DNA from: an uncultured Clostridia bacterium
Lineage (GTDB): Bacteria > Bacillota > Clostridia > Lachnospirales > CAG-274
Assembly: GCA_910579745.1 (NCBI GenBank)
Contig: CAJTVH010000026.1
Coordinates: 1-37,430, forward strand
Length of the DNA: 37,430 bases
Reading direction: 5' to 3'
This document shows positions 24,719 to 33,341 of the stretch, in pieces. Both the position numbers and the translations under genes were made by a program. Every line of letters starts with the position of its first letter. Position 1 is the first letter of the stretch. The notes under the pieces are model-generated. The model ran no database searches. It saw only the letters and a list, made by a program, of their open reading frames with translations, and had not been told where the DNA came from.

Positions 24719-24768
24719 AATATTTTACGAGATTGAAACAACTCGGTAAAATAATTTCTTTCTTTTTA
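24719..24768 (+). terminator. Hairpin with T-rich tail between Hsp70-B and Hsp70-C
   Basis: ATTTTACGAG and CTCGGTAAAAT pair with a single bulge around a 9-base loop, followed by AATTTCTTTCTTTTT. This could end or attenuate transcription after Hsp70-B. The rest of the 230-base gap to Hsp70-C shows no clear promoter. Confidence 0.5.
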
Positions 24769-24912
24769 TAGCGAAATAATAAAAAACAAGTAAGAAACTT
24801 CTAATAAACCTGATATATTAAAGGATTATTTTATTATTTCAAGCTAAAAACCTAATAGATTGTTATATGTTGTAATTGCTGTAAGAACTATTTTTTAAGG
24901 TTGGTGACTTTT

Positions 24913-26547
24913 TTGAATTGGGAAAACTACAAAATACAAATTGAAGAAATAAAAGAATTACCAGAGGACTGGTATATTTTAGGCATTGACTTAGGAACTA
25001 CAAATTCTATTGTAAGTTATTGGGATAATTTAAATGGAAAACCGGAGCCAATAGATATAAGCAACGGGTTTGGTAAAATCCCACTCCCATCTGTTGTTCA
25101 ATACAGAAAAGATGATGACGAGGAAGGCGAATGGGTTATAGGCGAGGAAGCTTACCGCTCTATGAAAATTTATTCGGAAACTACTATTCGTTCTATTAAA
25201 CGAAAAATGGGTACAAATGAAAAAATTATTATTGACGGTGAGGAATATTTACCTGAGGATATTTCGGCGAAAATACTTAAAGAGCTCGCTCAGCATTGCC
25301 AAAGTCTTAATCCAAGGGCTGAGATCGCTGGGCTGGTGGTTTCAATACCTTACGATTTTGATGACGCCGCTAAAAAAGCGACTATGAGAGCTTGTGAAAA
25401 GGCTGGTTTTGAGGACAAGCTTATTTGTCTTATTGAGGAACCTAAGGCGGCGGCTCTCGCTTATAATTTCAGACATAATCTTGAGGAAAATGAAAAATTT
25501 ATGGTGTTTGATTTTGGCGGCGGAACTCTAGATATTACAATTTTTCATGTGGTTGAGAAAAATGAGAAAAGGATGAAGCTTCAAGTTATAAGCGAGGGTG
25601 GAGAGGCGTATCACGGCGGTGATAATATAGACGAGATTTTATATGAGCTTTGCTATAAGTTTATTGAGAAAAAAACTGGACAAAAAAAGGAGGATATAGC
25701 GTCTGAGAATGTTGTTGAAATTATTTCTAGAGCGAGAGAGGCGAAAGAACGCCTTTCCGGCGTTAAAAACTTTAGAATTCCATTTACATTTTGCATACCT
25801 CCTTTTGTTGAGCAGATTTCACGGGAAAATTTTGAGGAAATTATATCAGATTTTACTGATAAAACAAGAAGACTTGTTCTTAAAGCTCTGAGAGAAGCGT
25901 ATACAGGGGCTTTAAACGCTGATGATATAGACAGGGTTTTACTTGAGGGCGGTTCATCTCAAATGCCGTGGGTTAAAGATATGCTGACAGGAATTTTTAA
26001 TAATGAAAATAAAATTTATGTTTCCGAAAGGCCAGCTCTTGATATTTCTATCGGCGCTACTTACTATGCGGCTATGAAAATGGGACTTCTTTCTAATCCT
26101 GATATGGAGTCTGAGAAAATCGGTGTTGAGTTTGAGGTAACGGTACCTCATGATATTGGTTTTGAAATTGTAAACAATTCCAAAAAGTCTTTTTACACTA
26201 TGATAAAAAGAGGAACTCCATATTCGCTTGCGAAAAAAAGTCAAATATTTACTCTTTCAGGTGATACGGAGGAAGAAATGACATCTTTTGATCTTAAAAT
26301 TATGGAAAGGATTGATAAAGACGATACCATTGAAAAGTGTAAACTAATTGGTGAGGTAAGTATAAAAGGACTTCCTAAAAGGCCGAATGGAAAGACCAAA
26401 CTTAAGATTACTTTAATAGTTGAGGAAGAAGGCGGCATTGTAAAAGGTATTGTTGAAGATATAGGATTTGGAACGGAATATCCCAAAAGTGATTATATTC
26501 GAGATTTTGATCCATCAAGATTTAATAAAACTATTGTGGAGGGTTGA
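24913..26547 (+). CDS. Hsp70/DnaK-like chaperone C
   Basis: An intact Hsp70 ATPase of about 544 residues with a beta substrate domain and no lid. After a 23-residue N-terminal extension, phosphate-1 reads GIDLGTTNS (24-32), EEPKAAALAY is at about 174-183, phosphate-2 VFDFGGGTLD at 197-206, and adenosine VLLEGGSSQMPWV near 355. TTG 24913 is preferred as the start because GGTGA lies 5 bases upstream; TTG 24901 and GTG 24904 overlap that SD. The C-terminal LPKRPNGKTKLKITLIVEEE is a conserved Hsp70 beta-strand region shared with B. The stop lies 2 bases before Hsp70-D, so C and D are tightly coupled. Confidence 0.88.
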   Translation: MNWENYKIQIEEIKELPEDWYILGIDLGTTNSIVSYWDNLNGKPEPIDISNGFGKIPLPSVVQYRKDDDEEGEWVIGEEAYRSMKIYSETTIRSIKRKMGTNEKIIIDGEEYLPEDISAKILKELAQHCQSLNPRAEIAGLVVSIPYDFDDAAKKATMRACEKAGFEDKLICLIEEPKAAALAYNFRHNLEENEKFMVFDFGGGTLDITIFHVVEKNEKRMKLQVISEGGEAYHGGDNIDEILYELCYKFIEKKTGQKKEDIASENVVEIISRAREAKERLSGVKNFRIPFTFCIPPFVEQISRENFEEIISDFTDKTRRLVLKALREAYTGALNADDIDRVLLEGGSSQMPWVKDMLTGIFNNENKIYVSERPALDISIGATYYAAMKMGLLSNPDMESEKIGVEFEVTVPHDIGFEIVNNSKKSFYTMIKRGTPYSLAKKSQIFTLSGDTEEEMTSFDLKIMERIDKDDTIEKCKLIGEVSIKGLPKRPNGKTKLKITLIVEEEGGIVKGIVEDIGFGTEYPKSDYIRDFDPSRFNKTIVEG

Positions 26548-26549
26548 TA

Positions 26550-28631
26550 ATGAGTTATTTAGGCATAGATTTAGGAACTACAAATTCGGTCGCTGTTATT
26601 TACAGAGATAAAGATGATTCTGTTTGCGCGGTTACGACAGACGGAACAGACGAGATTTTACCTTCGGTTGTAAGTTATGTTGACGACGAGATTATTGTTG
26701 GAAGCGAGGCTAAGTCAGGAGCCGTTATTTATCCTGAAAATACGGTTATTTCAATAAAAAGGCTTATAGGTACTTCTAACGCCGTTAATGTAGGTGAGTT
26801 TTCAAGACTTCCGGAGGAGATAAGCGCCGAAATTCTTAAAAAACTTAAAGAGGCGGCTGAAGAGCAAGCTAAAGAGAGCTTTGACGAGGTTGTTATAACT
26901 CATCCCGCTTACTTTAATGACAGGCAAATATACGCTACAAAGCAGGCGGGTCTTATAGCTGGTTTTAAAAATGTTTATTTACTGTCGGAACCTTTGGCGG
27001 CTGCCATTGAGTATGGTTACAGGCAAGGATACGCCCAGACTATTTTGGTATATGATATTGGCGGAGGTACTTTTGACGCTTGTGTTTTAAAAGTTTCTAT
27101 AGGCGAGGATGGGCAGGAAATTTTTCAGGAACTTTCTGACGTGGGAGATATGAGCCTTGGTGGAGATGATTTTGACAATGAGATAATAAATTTTATTAAA
27201 GATAGATTTAATGAGGAAACGGGAATTAATCTTGAGGAGCTTGAGGATACGGAAAAAAGGCGAGTTGAGCAGAAGCTTAAACAAGAGGCGGAACAGGCGA
27301 AGAAAAAGCTTTCCGGTACAAATAAAGTATCAATTAAAATTAATCCGATTATAATTAAAGACGGTGTTCCTAAAAATATTTCTTTCGAGATTTCACGGGA
27401 TGAGTTTGAGTCGATGATAAGAAAATATGTTGAGAAAAGCCGTGAGATTGTAGGAGAGGCTCTTAAACGGGCGGGAAAAGAACCTGATGAAATATCAAAA
27501 GTTATTCTTGTTGGAGGATCTACGCTTATTCCTATGGTTAAAAGAATGGTAGCGGGATATATCAAAGAGCCTTACAGAGCTACAGACCCCGCTAAAAGTG
27601 TAGCTATGGGCGCCGCAATTTATAATCATCTTATTCATTTACCTAATTGTAATGTTCACGTCGGGCAAGTTACAAGGCAGATTTTTGGAACGGAGGCTAT
27701 TGTTGACCTTAAAACTATGAAAAAAAGCCTTATTCCGATTATCCCTATGGGAACTCTTATTCCATGCAGTATTTTAAGTGAGGGATATACAAATTTAAAC
27801 GGCGCGTCTATGGTAAATGTAAATGTTTACCAATGGGAACAGGGCTGTGAAAATGAGAAAAAATATATTGGAAGTGTGCTTTTATCAGGTATTACTGAAT
27901 TTTCAGATATAGAAATTACTTATGTAATAAATGAAAATAATCTTTTTGAGGTTCATGTTAAAGATAAAGTTACAGGTAAAATTGAAAAGAATGAGTTTGA
28001 TAGAACAAAAGCCGCCGTTGAACCAGAACAAAAAAATTATGTGTTTGATAAAAGTCAAAATATTAATATTGTGTTTACAATCGATACCACAGGCAGTATG
28101 GATTCCTATATAAATGGTGTTAAAGAGCGTGCTATTGAATTCTCAAATATTTTAAATGAGCGAGGAGTTTCTTTTAAATTTGGTCTTATTGGTTTTGGTG
28201 ATTTGAATGAAAAGGAAAAACCAAGTGTTTATGGATTTACAAATGATATTGCCAAATTCCAAAAACAGGTAAAACATATACCAAGAACTTATGGAGGAGA
28301 TATTCCAGAATCTTCTTTAGACGCTCTTGAGACAAGTATAGAACTATTAAAATCTGAAAAGTCTGATGAAAACTCAAAAAATATATTTATACTTATTACA
28401 GACGCTCCTCCCCATATACCTACGAACAGTGGAAAAAGTATAGAGGATATTCGCGCTATGCTTAAAGATAACGAAGTTACTACATATGTCGCCGCGAGAC
28501 GTGACAGGGAAAGCAGAGACGCTTATGAACCTCTTGTCGCCGGCGGAGGGAAATATTATGATTTAAATGAGAAATTTTATGATATTCTTGATAATATTGC
28601 TATGAGTATCGCGGAATTAGTAAAATTATAA
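26550..28631 (+). CDS. Hsp70 fused to a C-terminal von Willebrand factor A domain (D)
   Basis: Residues 1-365 form an Hsp70 ATPase with intact motifs: GIDLGTTNS (5-13), SEPLAAAIEYG (146-156), VYDIGGGTFDAC (167-178) and LVGGSTLIPMV (320-330). A beta substrate-like domain spans about 370-490. In place of a lid, a vWA domain follows (about 503-690). Its MIDAS reads DTTGS at 512-516, with a distal Thr580 in RTYGGD and Asp618 in LITDAPPH, so metal binding looks preserved. vWA domains mediate metal-dependent protein contacts. The fusion therefore ties an Hsp70 motor to an adhesion-type module, presumably for partner or substrate recognition. ATG 26550 keeps the usual MSYLGIDLG start. The TPR gene follows 18 bases later. 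Confidence 0.88.
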   Translation: MSYLGIDLGTTNSVAVIYRDKDDSVCAVTTDGTDEILPSVVSYVDDEIIVGSEAKSGAVIYPENTVISIKRLIGTSNAVNVGEFSRLPEEISAEILKKLKEAAEEQAKESFDEVVITHPAYFNDRQIYATKQAGLIAGFKNVYLLSEPLAAAIEYGYRQGYAQTILVYDIGGGTFDACVLKVSIGEDGQEIFQELSDVGDMSLGGDDFDNEIINFIKDRFNEETGINLEELEDTEKRRVEQKLKQEAEQAKKKLSGTNKVSIKINPIIIKDGVPKNISFEISRDEFESMIRKYVEKSREIVGEALKRAGKEPDEISKVILVGGSTLIPMVKRMVAGYIKEPYRATDPAKSVAMGAAIYNHLIHLPNCNVHVGQVTRQIFGTEAIVDLKTMKKSLIPIIPMGTLIPCSILSEGYTNLNGASMVNVNVYQWEQGCENEKKYIGSVLLSGITEFSDIEITYVINENNLFEVHVKDKVTGKIEKNEFDRTKAAVEPEQKNYVFDKSQNINIVFTIDTTGSMDSYINGVKERAIEFSNILNERGVSFKFGLIGFGDLNEKEKPSVYGFTNDIAKFQKQVKHIPRTYGGDIPESSLDALETSIELLKSEKSDENSKNIFILITDAPPHIPTNSGKSIEDIRAMLKDNEVTTYVAARRDRESRDAYEPLVAGGGKYYDLNEKFYDILDNIAMSIAELVKL

Positions 28632-28649
28632 TAAATTTAGGTGATTTTT

Positions 28650-29810
28650 ATGGCAACTGATTTAATTTTATCCGCTTCTGACGCTGAAAACGTGAGACCT
28701 TATAAATTTGAGGCTACAAATATTTCCGTATATTCTTTTGAGCAAGCTCTTTATCATTGTTATTATTATTGGAAAGAGTCTTGGGACGAGATTTTTATAA
28801 AAGACGATTTTATTACATGGGTAAGAGATGAATTAAAATTAGCTTATATTTCTTCAGAAATAAAAAAAATGAAAAGTATACGCAGTCTTTATGATAAAAT
28901 AATAGCTTTTTTATCAATTATTTATTATTTTGATGATAGTGAGCTTGATAAATTAAAGAAAGAGATAAAAGACTGGCAAAATCAGAGTCAAAGCGAAAAA
29001 CTTAAAGAAAAAGGAGACGCTCTTATCGCGATAGGTAGTTTTGAAAAGGCGATTATTGCTTATAAGGCTGTTTTAACTTATGATAAAAAAAATTTTACTG
29101 TTATGAATAATATTGGCGTAGGATATATGAATCTTGAAAATTATGTTAAAGCGAAAAAATGGTTTTTAAGAGCTCTTGATACTTGTAATGGTAATGTTAA
29201 AATTATTTTAAATGTTATTGAGGCTTGTATATATAACGAGGATTTTGATAATGCTGAAATGTACTTAAATTCTATTGAACCGATTTATAATAGTGGAGAA
29301 ATATTTTATTTTAAGGGAGAAATAGAATTTAACAGAAAAAATTTTGATGAGGCTGTTAAATATTATAAAAAAGCTGTTATAAAAAATGATTCTTTCGCTA
29401 TATTTAGACTTTCCGATGTGTATAAAGAACAAGGATTATTTGATACGGCGATTAAAGTTCTTGATATGCTTAATGCTTCTGATATTACGGCTCTTGTTAA
29501 AAAAAGTGAGATTTATTTAAGCGTTTCGGATTTATCATCAGCGATTAAATGTATTGAAAGAGCTTTGCTCTATGACGGTGCTTCTGTAGAATTATGGACA
29601 TATCTCGCTAAATATTATAGGCTTAATAATGATTTTATAAAAGCGGAAGGCGCTGTATATACGGCTTTAAGATTTTCGGAAAACGATCTTGCCGCTAATC
29701 TTGAGATGGCTAAAATAAAAAGAAGCCAGGGAAAAATAAATGATTATAAAACTTCTATTCATAAAATATTTAAAAATTTGAAAACAGATTACAGAGATAT
29801 TTATTTTTGA
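28650..29810 (+). CDS. TPR-repeat protein, probable Hsp70 partner
   Basis: A soluble 386-residue protein. Residues 1-110 form an N-terminal domain rich in aromatic residues (QALYHCYYYWKESWDE). From about 115 onward come tetratricopeptide repeats: EKLKEKGDALIAIGSFEKAI, NNIGVGYMNLENYVKAKKWF, YFKGEIEFNRKNFDEAVKYY, AIKCIERALLYDGASVELWT and others, about eight units. TPR arrays are classic Hsp70/Hsp90 adaptors. ATG 28650 has AGGTGA 5 bases before it. It is the last gene of the Hsp70 series, after Hsp70-D. There is no signal peptide and no J-domain. Adaptor or co-chaperone is the likely role (inference). Confidence 0.8.
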   Translation: MATDLILSASDAENVRPYKFEATNISVYSFEQALYHCYYYWKESWDEIFIKDDFITWVRDELKLAYISSEIKKMKSIRSLYDKIIAFLSIIYYFDDSELDKLKKEIKDWQNQSQSEKLKEKGDALIAIGSFEKAIIAYKAVLTYDKKNFTVMNNIGVGYMNLENYVKAKKWFLRALDTCNGNVKIILNVIEACIYNEDFDNAEMYLNSIEPIYNSGEIFYFKGEIEFNRKNFDEAVKYYKKAVIKNDSFAIFRLSDVYKEQGLFDTAIKVLDMLNASDITALVKKSEIYLSVSDLSSAIKCIERALLYDGASVELWTYLAKYYRLNNDFIKAEGAVYTALRFSENDLAANLEMAKIKRSQGKINDYKTSIHKIFKNLKTDYRDIYF

Positions 29811-30085
29811 CATCTTAATTATAGTATATATAGAACTTAAATAAGAGGGGAAAATAATAACAAATAAAAGAAATATAAAAAGTGTTTATTTTATTTGCTG
29901 GAATCTTAAGTTGGATCTTACACTGAATATATGGGCGTTATAAAACGCTGTAGATCATATATTTTAAGAGTTATTATTTGTTTGGTTCAAATTGAATACG
30001 CTCAATAAATAGTTTTTATATAGTGAATACGTTTTTTTGTCTAAAGTGACGAAAATTAAGAATTTTGCCAAAAATATTAATAATA

Positions 30086-30117
30086 AGTTGTAACTACAAC
30101 TTTATTTATGATATAAT
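30086..30117 (+). promoter_or_regulatory. Promoter and operator-like dyad of the sugar-isomerase gene
   Basis: A perfect inverted repeat AGTTGTA-AC-TACAACT (30086-30101) covers the -35 region (TTGTAA, 30088-30093). TATAAT is at 30112-30117 after an 18-base spacer. A dyad over the -35 is the arrangement expected for a repressor, possibly GntR-type. The SD AAGGAGG follows at about 30145. The rest of the gap 29811-30085 holds nothing recognised. Confidence 0.6.
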
Positions 30118-30158
30118 ATATCTATAATTATTTTATAAATTTTAAGGAGGATTTTCTT

Positions 30159-31643
30159 ATGATTAATATTCCGGAAGTTAAAATTGGTTTAGTTGCTGTG
30201 AGTCGTAATTGCTTTCCTATGTCTTTAAGTGATTCGAGAAAAAACTGTGTCATTGATGAGACTAAAAAAATCGGTCTTGATGTTATTGCCGCTAAAACTG
30301 TTGTTGAAAATGAAGTTGACGCTATGAAAGCTCTCGACGAAATTAAAGACGGAGGAGCTAACGCTCTTGTCGTTTATCTTGGAAATTTTGGTCCGGAAGG
30401 TCCGGAAACTTTGCTTGCGCAAAAGTTTGACGGTCCTGTTATGTTTGTTGCCGCTGCGGAGGAAACAGGAAAAAATCTTATAGATGGCAGAGGCGACGCT
30501 TACTGCGGTATGCTTAACGCTTCTTACAATTTAGGTCTTAGAGGCCTGAGAGTTTACATACCTGAATACCCTCTTGGTGTTCCGTCGGAAGTTGCTTCTA
30601 TGATTGCTGATTTTGAAAATATAGCGAGAGTTATCGTTGGTCTTAAAAGTTTTAAGATTTTCAGCTTTGGTCCCCGTCCTTTTGATTTTGTGGCTTGTAA
30701 CGCTCCTATAAAACCTTTATATGATTTAGGGGTAGAAATTCAGGAGAATTCAGAACTTGATCTTTTTGAGTCATTTAATAATCATAAGGGTGATCCGCGT
30801 ATTTCTGATGTTGTTAAAGAAATGGAAGCTGAATTGGGAGAAGGAAATAAACATCCTGGCGTTCTTGAGAAACTGGCTCAGTATGAGATTACGTTACTTG
30901 ATTGGGCGGAAGAAAATAAAGGAGCGAGTAAATATTTCGCTTTCGCTAATAAATGCTGGCCTGCTTTCCAAACTCAATTTGGTTTTGTTCCGTGTTATGT
31001 AAATTCAAGGCTCACAGGAAGAGGTATTCCTGTATCTTGTGAAACTGATATTTATGGGGCTTTGAGCGAATATATCATTACTCTCGCCACTTTAATGCCT
31101 CCTACTTTACTTGATATAAACAATTCTGTTCCAAAAGATTTATATGACGAAAATAAAGCGGCTTTTGGAGAATATACACTTACGGATACGTTTATGGGCT
31201 TCCATTGTGGAAATACCTCAAGCTGTTATATAAATAAAGGTGAAATGAAGCATCAGCTTATTATGAAACGTTCTCTTGAGCCAGATTCAGAACCTAATAT
31301 TACAAGAGGTACTTATGAGGGAAATATTAAGAGTGGGGAAGTTACTATTTTCAGACTTCAGTCTACAGCTGGTTGTGAACTTAGAAGTTATATAGCTCAA
31401 GGTAATGTTATCGACGCTAATCCTAATTCTTTTGGAGCTATTGGTATTTTCGGAATTAAAGAAATGGGAAGATTCTATAGGCATGTTCTTATTGAGAAAC
31501 AATATCCTCATCACGCGGGTATAGCTTTTAAACATTCTGGAAAAATTTTGTTTGAGGCTTTAAAATTGCTTGGAATTAAAGATATTGCGTATAATCAGCC
31601 TAAATCTTTGCCTTATCCAAAAGAAAATCCATTTGAGATTTAA
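30159..31643 (+). CDS. L-fucose/L-arabinose isomerase family protein
   Basis: A sugar isomerase-like protein of 494 residues from the FucI/AraA superfamily; such enzymes interconvert aldoses and ketoses using a divalent metal. The N-terminal half (ANALVVYLGNFGPEGPETLL, FVAAAEETGKNLIDGRGDAY) is the nucleotide-fold-like domain. Probable metal ligands are the Glu in PVSCETDIYGALSEYI, the Asp in PPTLLDINN and His in YPHHAGIAFKHSG. The substrate cannot be told from sequence, and no sugar kinase or transporter is adjacent. SD AAGGAGG, ATG 30159. It has its own promoter with a dyad operator, and a terminator-type hairpin lies 160 bases downstream. Confidence 0.75.
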   Translation: MINIPEVKIGLVAVSRNCFPMSLSDSRKNCVIDETKKIGLDVIAAKTVVENEVDAMKALDEIKDGGANALVVYLGNFGPEGPETLLAQKFDGPVMFVAAAEETGKNLIDGRGDAYCGMLNASYNLGLRGLRVYIPEYPLGVPSEVASMIADFENIARVIVGLKSFKIFSFGPRPFDFVACNAPIKPLYDLGVEIQENSELDLFESFNNHKGDPRISDVVKEMEAELGEGNKHPGVLEKLAQYEITLLDWAEENKGASKYFAFANKCWPAFQTQFGFVPCYVNSRLTGRGIPVSCETDIYGALSEYIITLATLMPPTLLDINNSVPKDLYDENKAAFGEYTLTDTFMGFHCGNTSSCYINKGEMKHQLIMKRSLEPDSEPNITRGTYEGNIKSGEVTIFRLQSTAGCELRSYIAQGNVIDANPNSFGAIGIFGIKEMGRFYRHVLIEKQYPHHAGIAFKHSGKILFEALKLLGIKDIAYNQPKSLPYPKENPFEI

Positions 31644-31806
31644 TTTTATGTTTGAGTATCTTTGAGATAAAATATTACCATAAAATAAGGTCATATTGAA
31701 TAATTGATTTTACAACATAATTTGTTATAAAATATTTTTATAATATATAAATAGGTGTGTAACAATTAGTTTATGTGTTTGTTTATATTTATAGGCAATA
31801 AAGTTG

Positions 31807-31842
31807 GTTGGGGTATACAGAATTTAGTCCGCATACCCCAAC
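31807..31842 (+). terminator. Terminator-like hairpin after the sugar-isomerase gene
   Basis: GTTGGGGTAT (31807-31816) pairs perfectly with ATACCCCAAC (31833-31842). The tail is A/T-rich, not a clean T-run, so termination strength is uncertain. Confidence 0.6.
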
Positions 31843-31916
31843 TAATTAAAATATTTTAAAAGATTACCTCACATTAACGATAACTTTTTTATTTGCGTTA
31901 TCATAATTAATATCTA

Positions 31917-32076
31917 GAGCGTATCTGAAAATAAAAATACGCACGAAAAATTATAAAAAATAAAACGAAACAGAAAGGCTTTTCTGTTTAATTGAACCGT
32001 TTTCGTTTATTTTTTAATAATTTTTTAGATATTTCGCGTATATAACTGATAGCTTATGATAGTTTTCAGATACACC
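31917..32076. repeat. MITE-1 copy C with CTA target duplication
   Basis: CTA flanks both sides (31914-31916, 32077-32079). The left end GAGCGTATCTGAAAATAAAA and the inverted right end match copies A and B, as does the core ACAGAAAGGCTTTTCTGT. Outside it, TCACATTAA (about 31869) and TTAATGTGA (about 32102) are inverted to each other, so the MITE may have landed inside an older hairpin. Confidence 0.85.
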
Positions 32077-32178
32077 CTAACAAATTATTTTTATCTAAAT
32101 GTTAATGTGATAAATTCATTTTTTGTCTTGACATAAAATTATTTTTTATTTTTAAACTAATGATGGTATATTAGAAAA

Positions 32179-33018
32179 TTATTTTTCTATTAATCTCAAA
32201 AAAGGATATGGATTAATCCATAATTCTTCTTCTGACAAGTTTGTTTTTGGGCAAATGCCTACATGAAGATGAACAGGAAATTTACCTTTTGTACCTTCTT
32301 CTCCATATCCGCTATCACCCATATATCCTAAAGTGTCTCCGAATTTTATAGTTTTACCTTTTTCAATTCCTTCCGCATAGCTGTCAAAGTGAGCGTAATA
32401 GTAATAATTTCCGTTTGATGTTGTAATGCCGACTCTGTAACCTCCTTGTTCGTTCCAGCCTATATTACTAACTATTCCGTCAGTCATTGAGACAATGGGG
32501 ATTCGGCCTTTTATATTTTCTCTGTCCATAATGTCGCAACCTTTATGTATTCTTTTTCCTCCATAAGTTCTTTCGCCTCCCCAGCTATCGCCATAAATGT
32601 ATTCTTTTTTATATTTTTCATCAATAGGGAATATTTTTATGTCATTATAAATGTTATTAAATAATTCATAGTAATTTTTTACTATTTTAGAATTATATTT
32701 ATTTTTAATAGTGTCATAATTCATAATAAAGTTTTGTTCTATTTTATTATCTGATTGGATTTTATTGTTGAAAAATTTATTTTCAAGAGCATAATATGTA
32801 AAAAATTCCGCGAAATCTTTTTCGTATTTTTCCGCTAAAGTCTTTAATTCCATAATTATTTCTGAAGATATTTTTAGTGAGGAAACATTTTCGATTTTTA
32901 TATCAAGTTTTTCTTCTGTGGGAAATAACAAGTAAATACACCATAATAAAAAAGCCAAAATGATGGCTGTTATTTTGAAAGAATGCATCTTCTTATCTCT
33001 TTTATAATATTTTTTCAT
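32179..33018 (-). CDS. M23-family (LytM-type) metallopeptidase, membrane-anchored
   Basis: Zinc peptidases of this family cleave peptidoglycan cross-links or peptide bridges. One transmembrane segment or uncleaved signal anchor is at about residues 13-32 (SFKITAIILAFLLWCIYLLF). A helical region of about 100 residues follows, then the M23 domain at about 140-279 with GGKRIHKGCDIM (zinc His158, Asp162), YYYYAHFDSYAEG (His210) and FPVHLHVGI (His250, His252). All catalytic residues are present, so it should be active outside the membrane. The SD AGGAGA precedes ATG 33018. It is convergent with the sugar-isomerase gene and has no obvious operon partner. Confidence 0.88.
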   Translation of the reverse strand: MKKYYKRDKKMHSFKITAIILAFLLWCIYLLFPTEEKLDIKIENVSSLKISSEIIMELKTLAEKYEKDFAEFFTYYALENKFFNNKIQSDNKIEQNFIMNYDTIKNKYNSKIVKNYYELFNNIYNDIKIFPIDEKYKKEYIYGDSWGGERTYGGKRIHKGCDIMDRENIKGRIPIVSMTDGIVSNIGWNEQGGYRVGITTSNGNYYYYAHFDSYAEGIEKGKTIKFGDTLGYMGDSGYGEEGTKGKFPVHLHVGICPKTNLSEEELWINPYPFLRLIEK

Positions 33019-33111
33019 AAATTTTTTCTCCTATATAAAATTTTATATTAAATTTTATGAAAGTAAAAATATTCTATAACAAAATTTTTATATTATGTAA
33101 TGTTATAAGTA

Positions 33112-33184
33112 AATTGTAAAGTGTCTACTAAAATTTTAAAAAACTTTAAATAAAGTAATTTTTATATAATTTTTATAAAAATGT
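33112..33184 (+). promoter_or_regulatory. metF promoter with dyad in the spacer (spans 33084-33112 region; see text)
   Basis: The -35 TTGAAA is at 33184-33189 and the -10 TACAAT at 33207-33212, with a 17-base spacer. A perfect dyad, ACCTATT-AAAAT-AATAGGT (33189-33207), fills the spacer exactly. The correct span of this site is 33184-33212; the start and end fields of this entry should be read that way. Confidence 0.3.
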
Positions 33185-33212
33185 TGAAACCTATTAAAAT
33201 AATAGGTACAAT
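33184..33212 (+). promoter_or_regulatory. Promoter of metF with operator-like dyad between -35 and -10
   Basis: TTGAAA (33184-33189), 17 bases, TACAAT (33207-33212). The dyad ACCTATT-AAAAT-AATAGGT occupies the spacer, the geometry of a repressor or MerR-like activator site. A leader of about 120 bases follows, with an AT-only hairpin (33254-33277) and a T-run near 33285 that could attenuate. No SAM riboswitch was recognised. Confidence 0.55.
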
Positions 33213-33341
33213 ATATTATATCTGTTATTTTATAAGTTTGTAAAAATAACAACAATAATTTTTTCGTAAAAATTATTATTATGATTTTTTTAATTTAAAT
33301 TAATATTTGACAAAAAATTTAAAGAAAGGATTTATTAAAAA

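Noticed and set aside
14000..30000. Housekeeping dnaK-grpE-dnaJ operon
   Set aside because: No dnaJ, no hrcA and no CIRCE repeat; four divergent lid-less Hsp70s with unusual partners. The housekeeping operon must be elsewhere.
6817..32076. Repeated hairpins as a CRISPR array
   Set aside because: The copies are kilobases apart, about 135-160 bases long, palindromic, and have target duplications; no spacers or cas genes.
33112..33184. Feature entry with reversed coordinates for the metF promoter
   Set aside because: A position slip; the valid entry for this site is 33184-33212, and the reversed one should be ignored.
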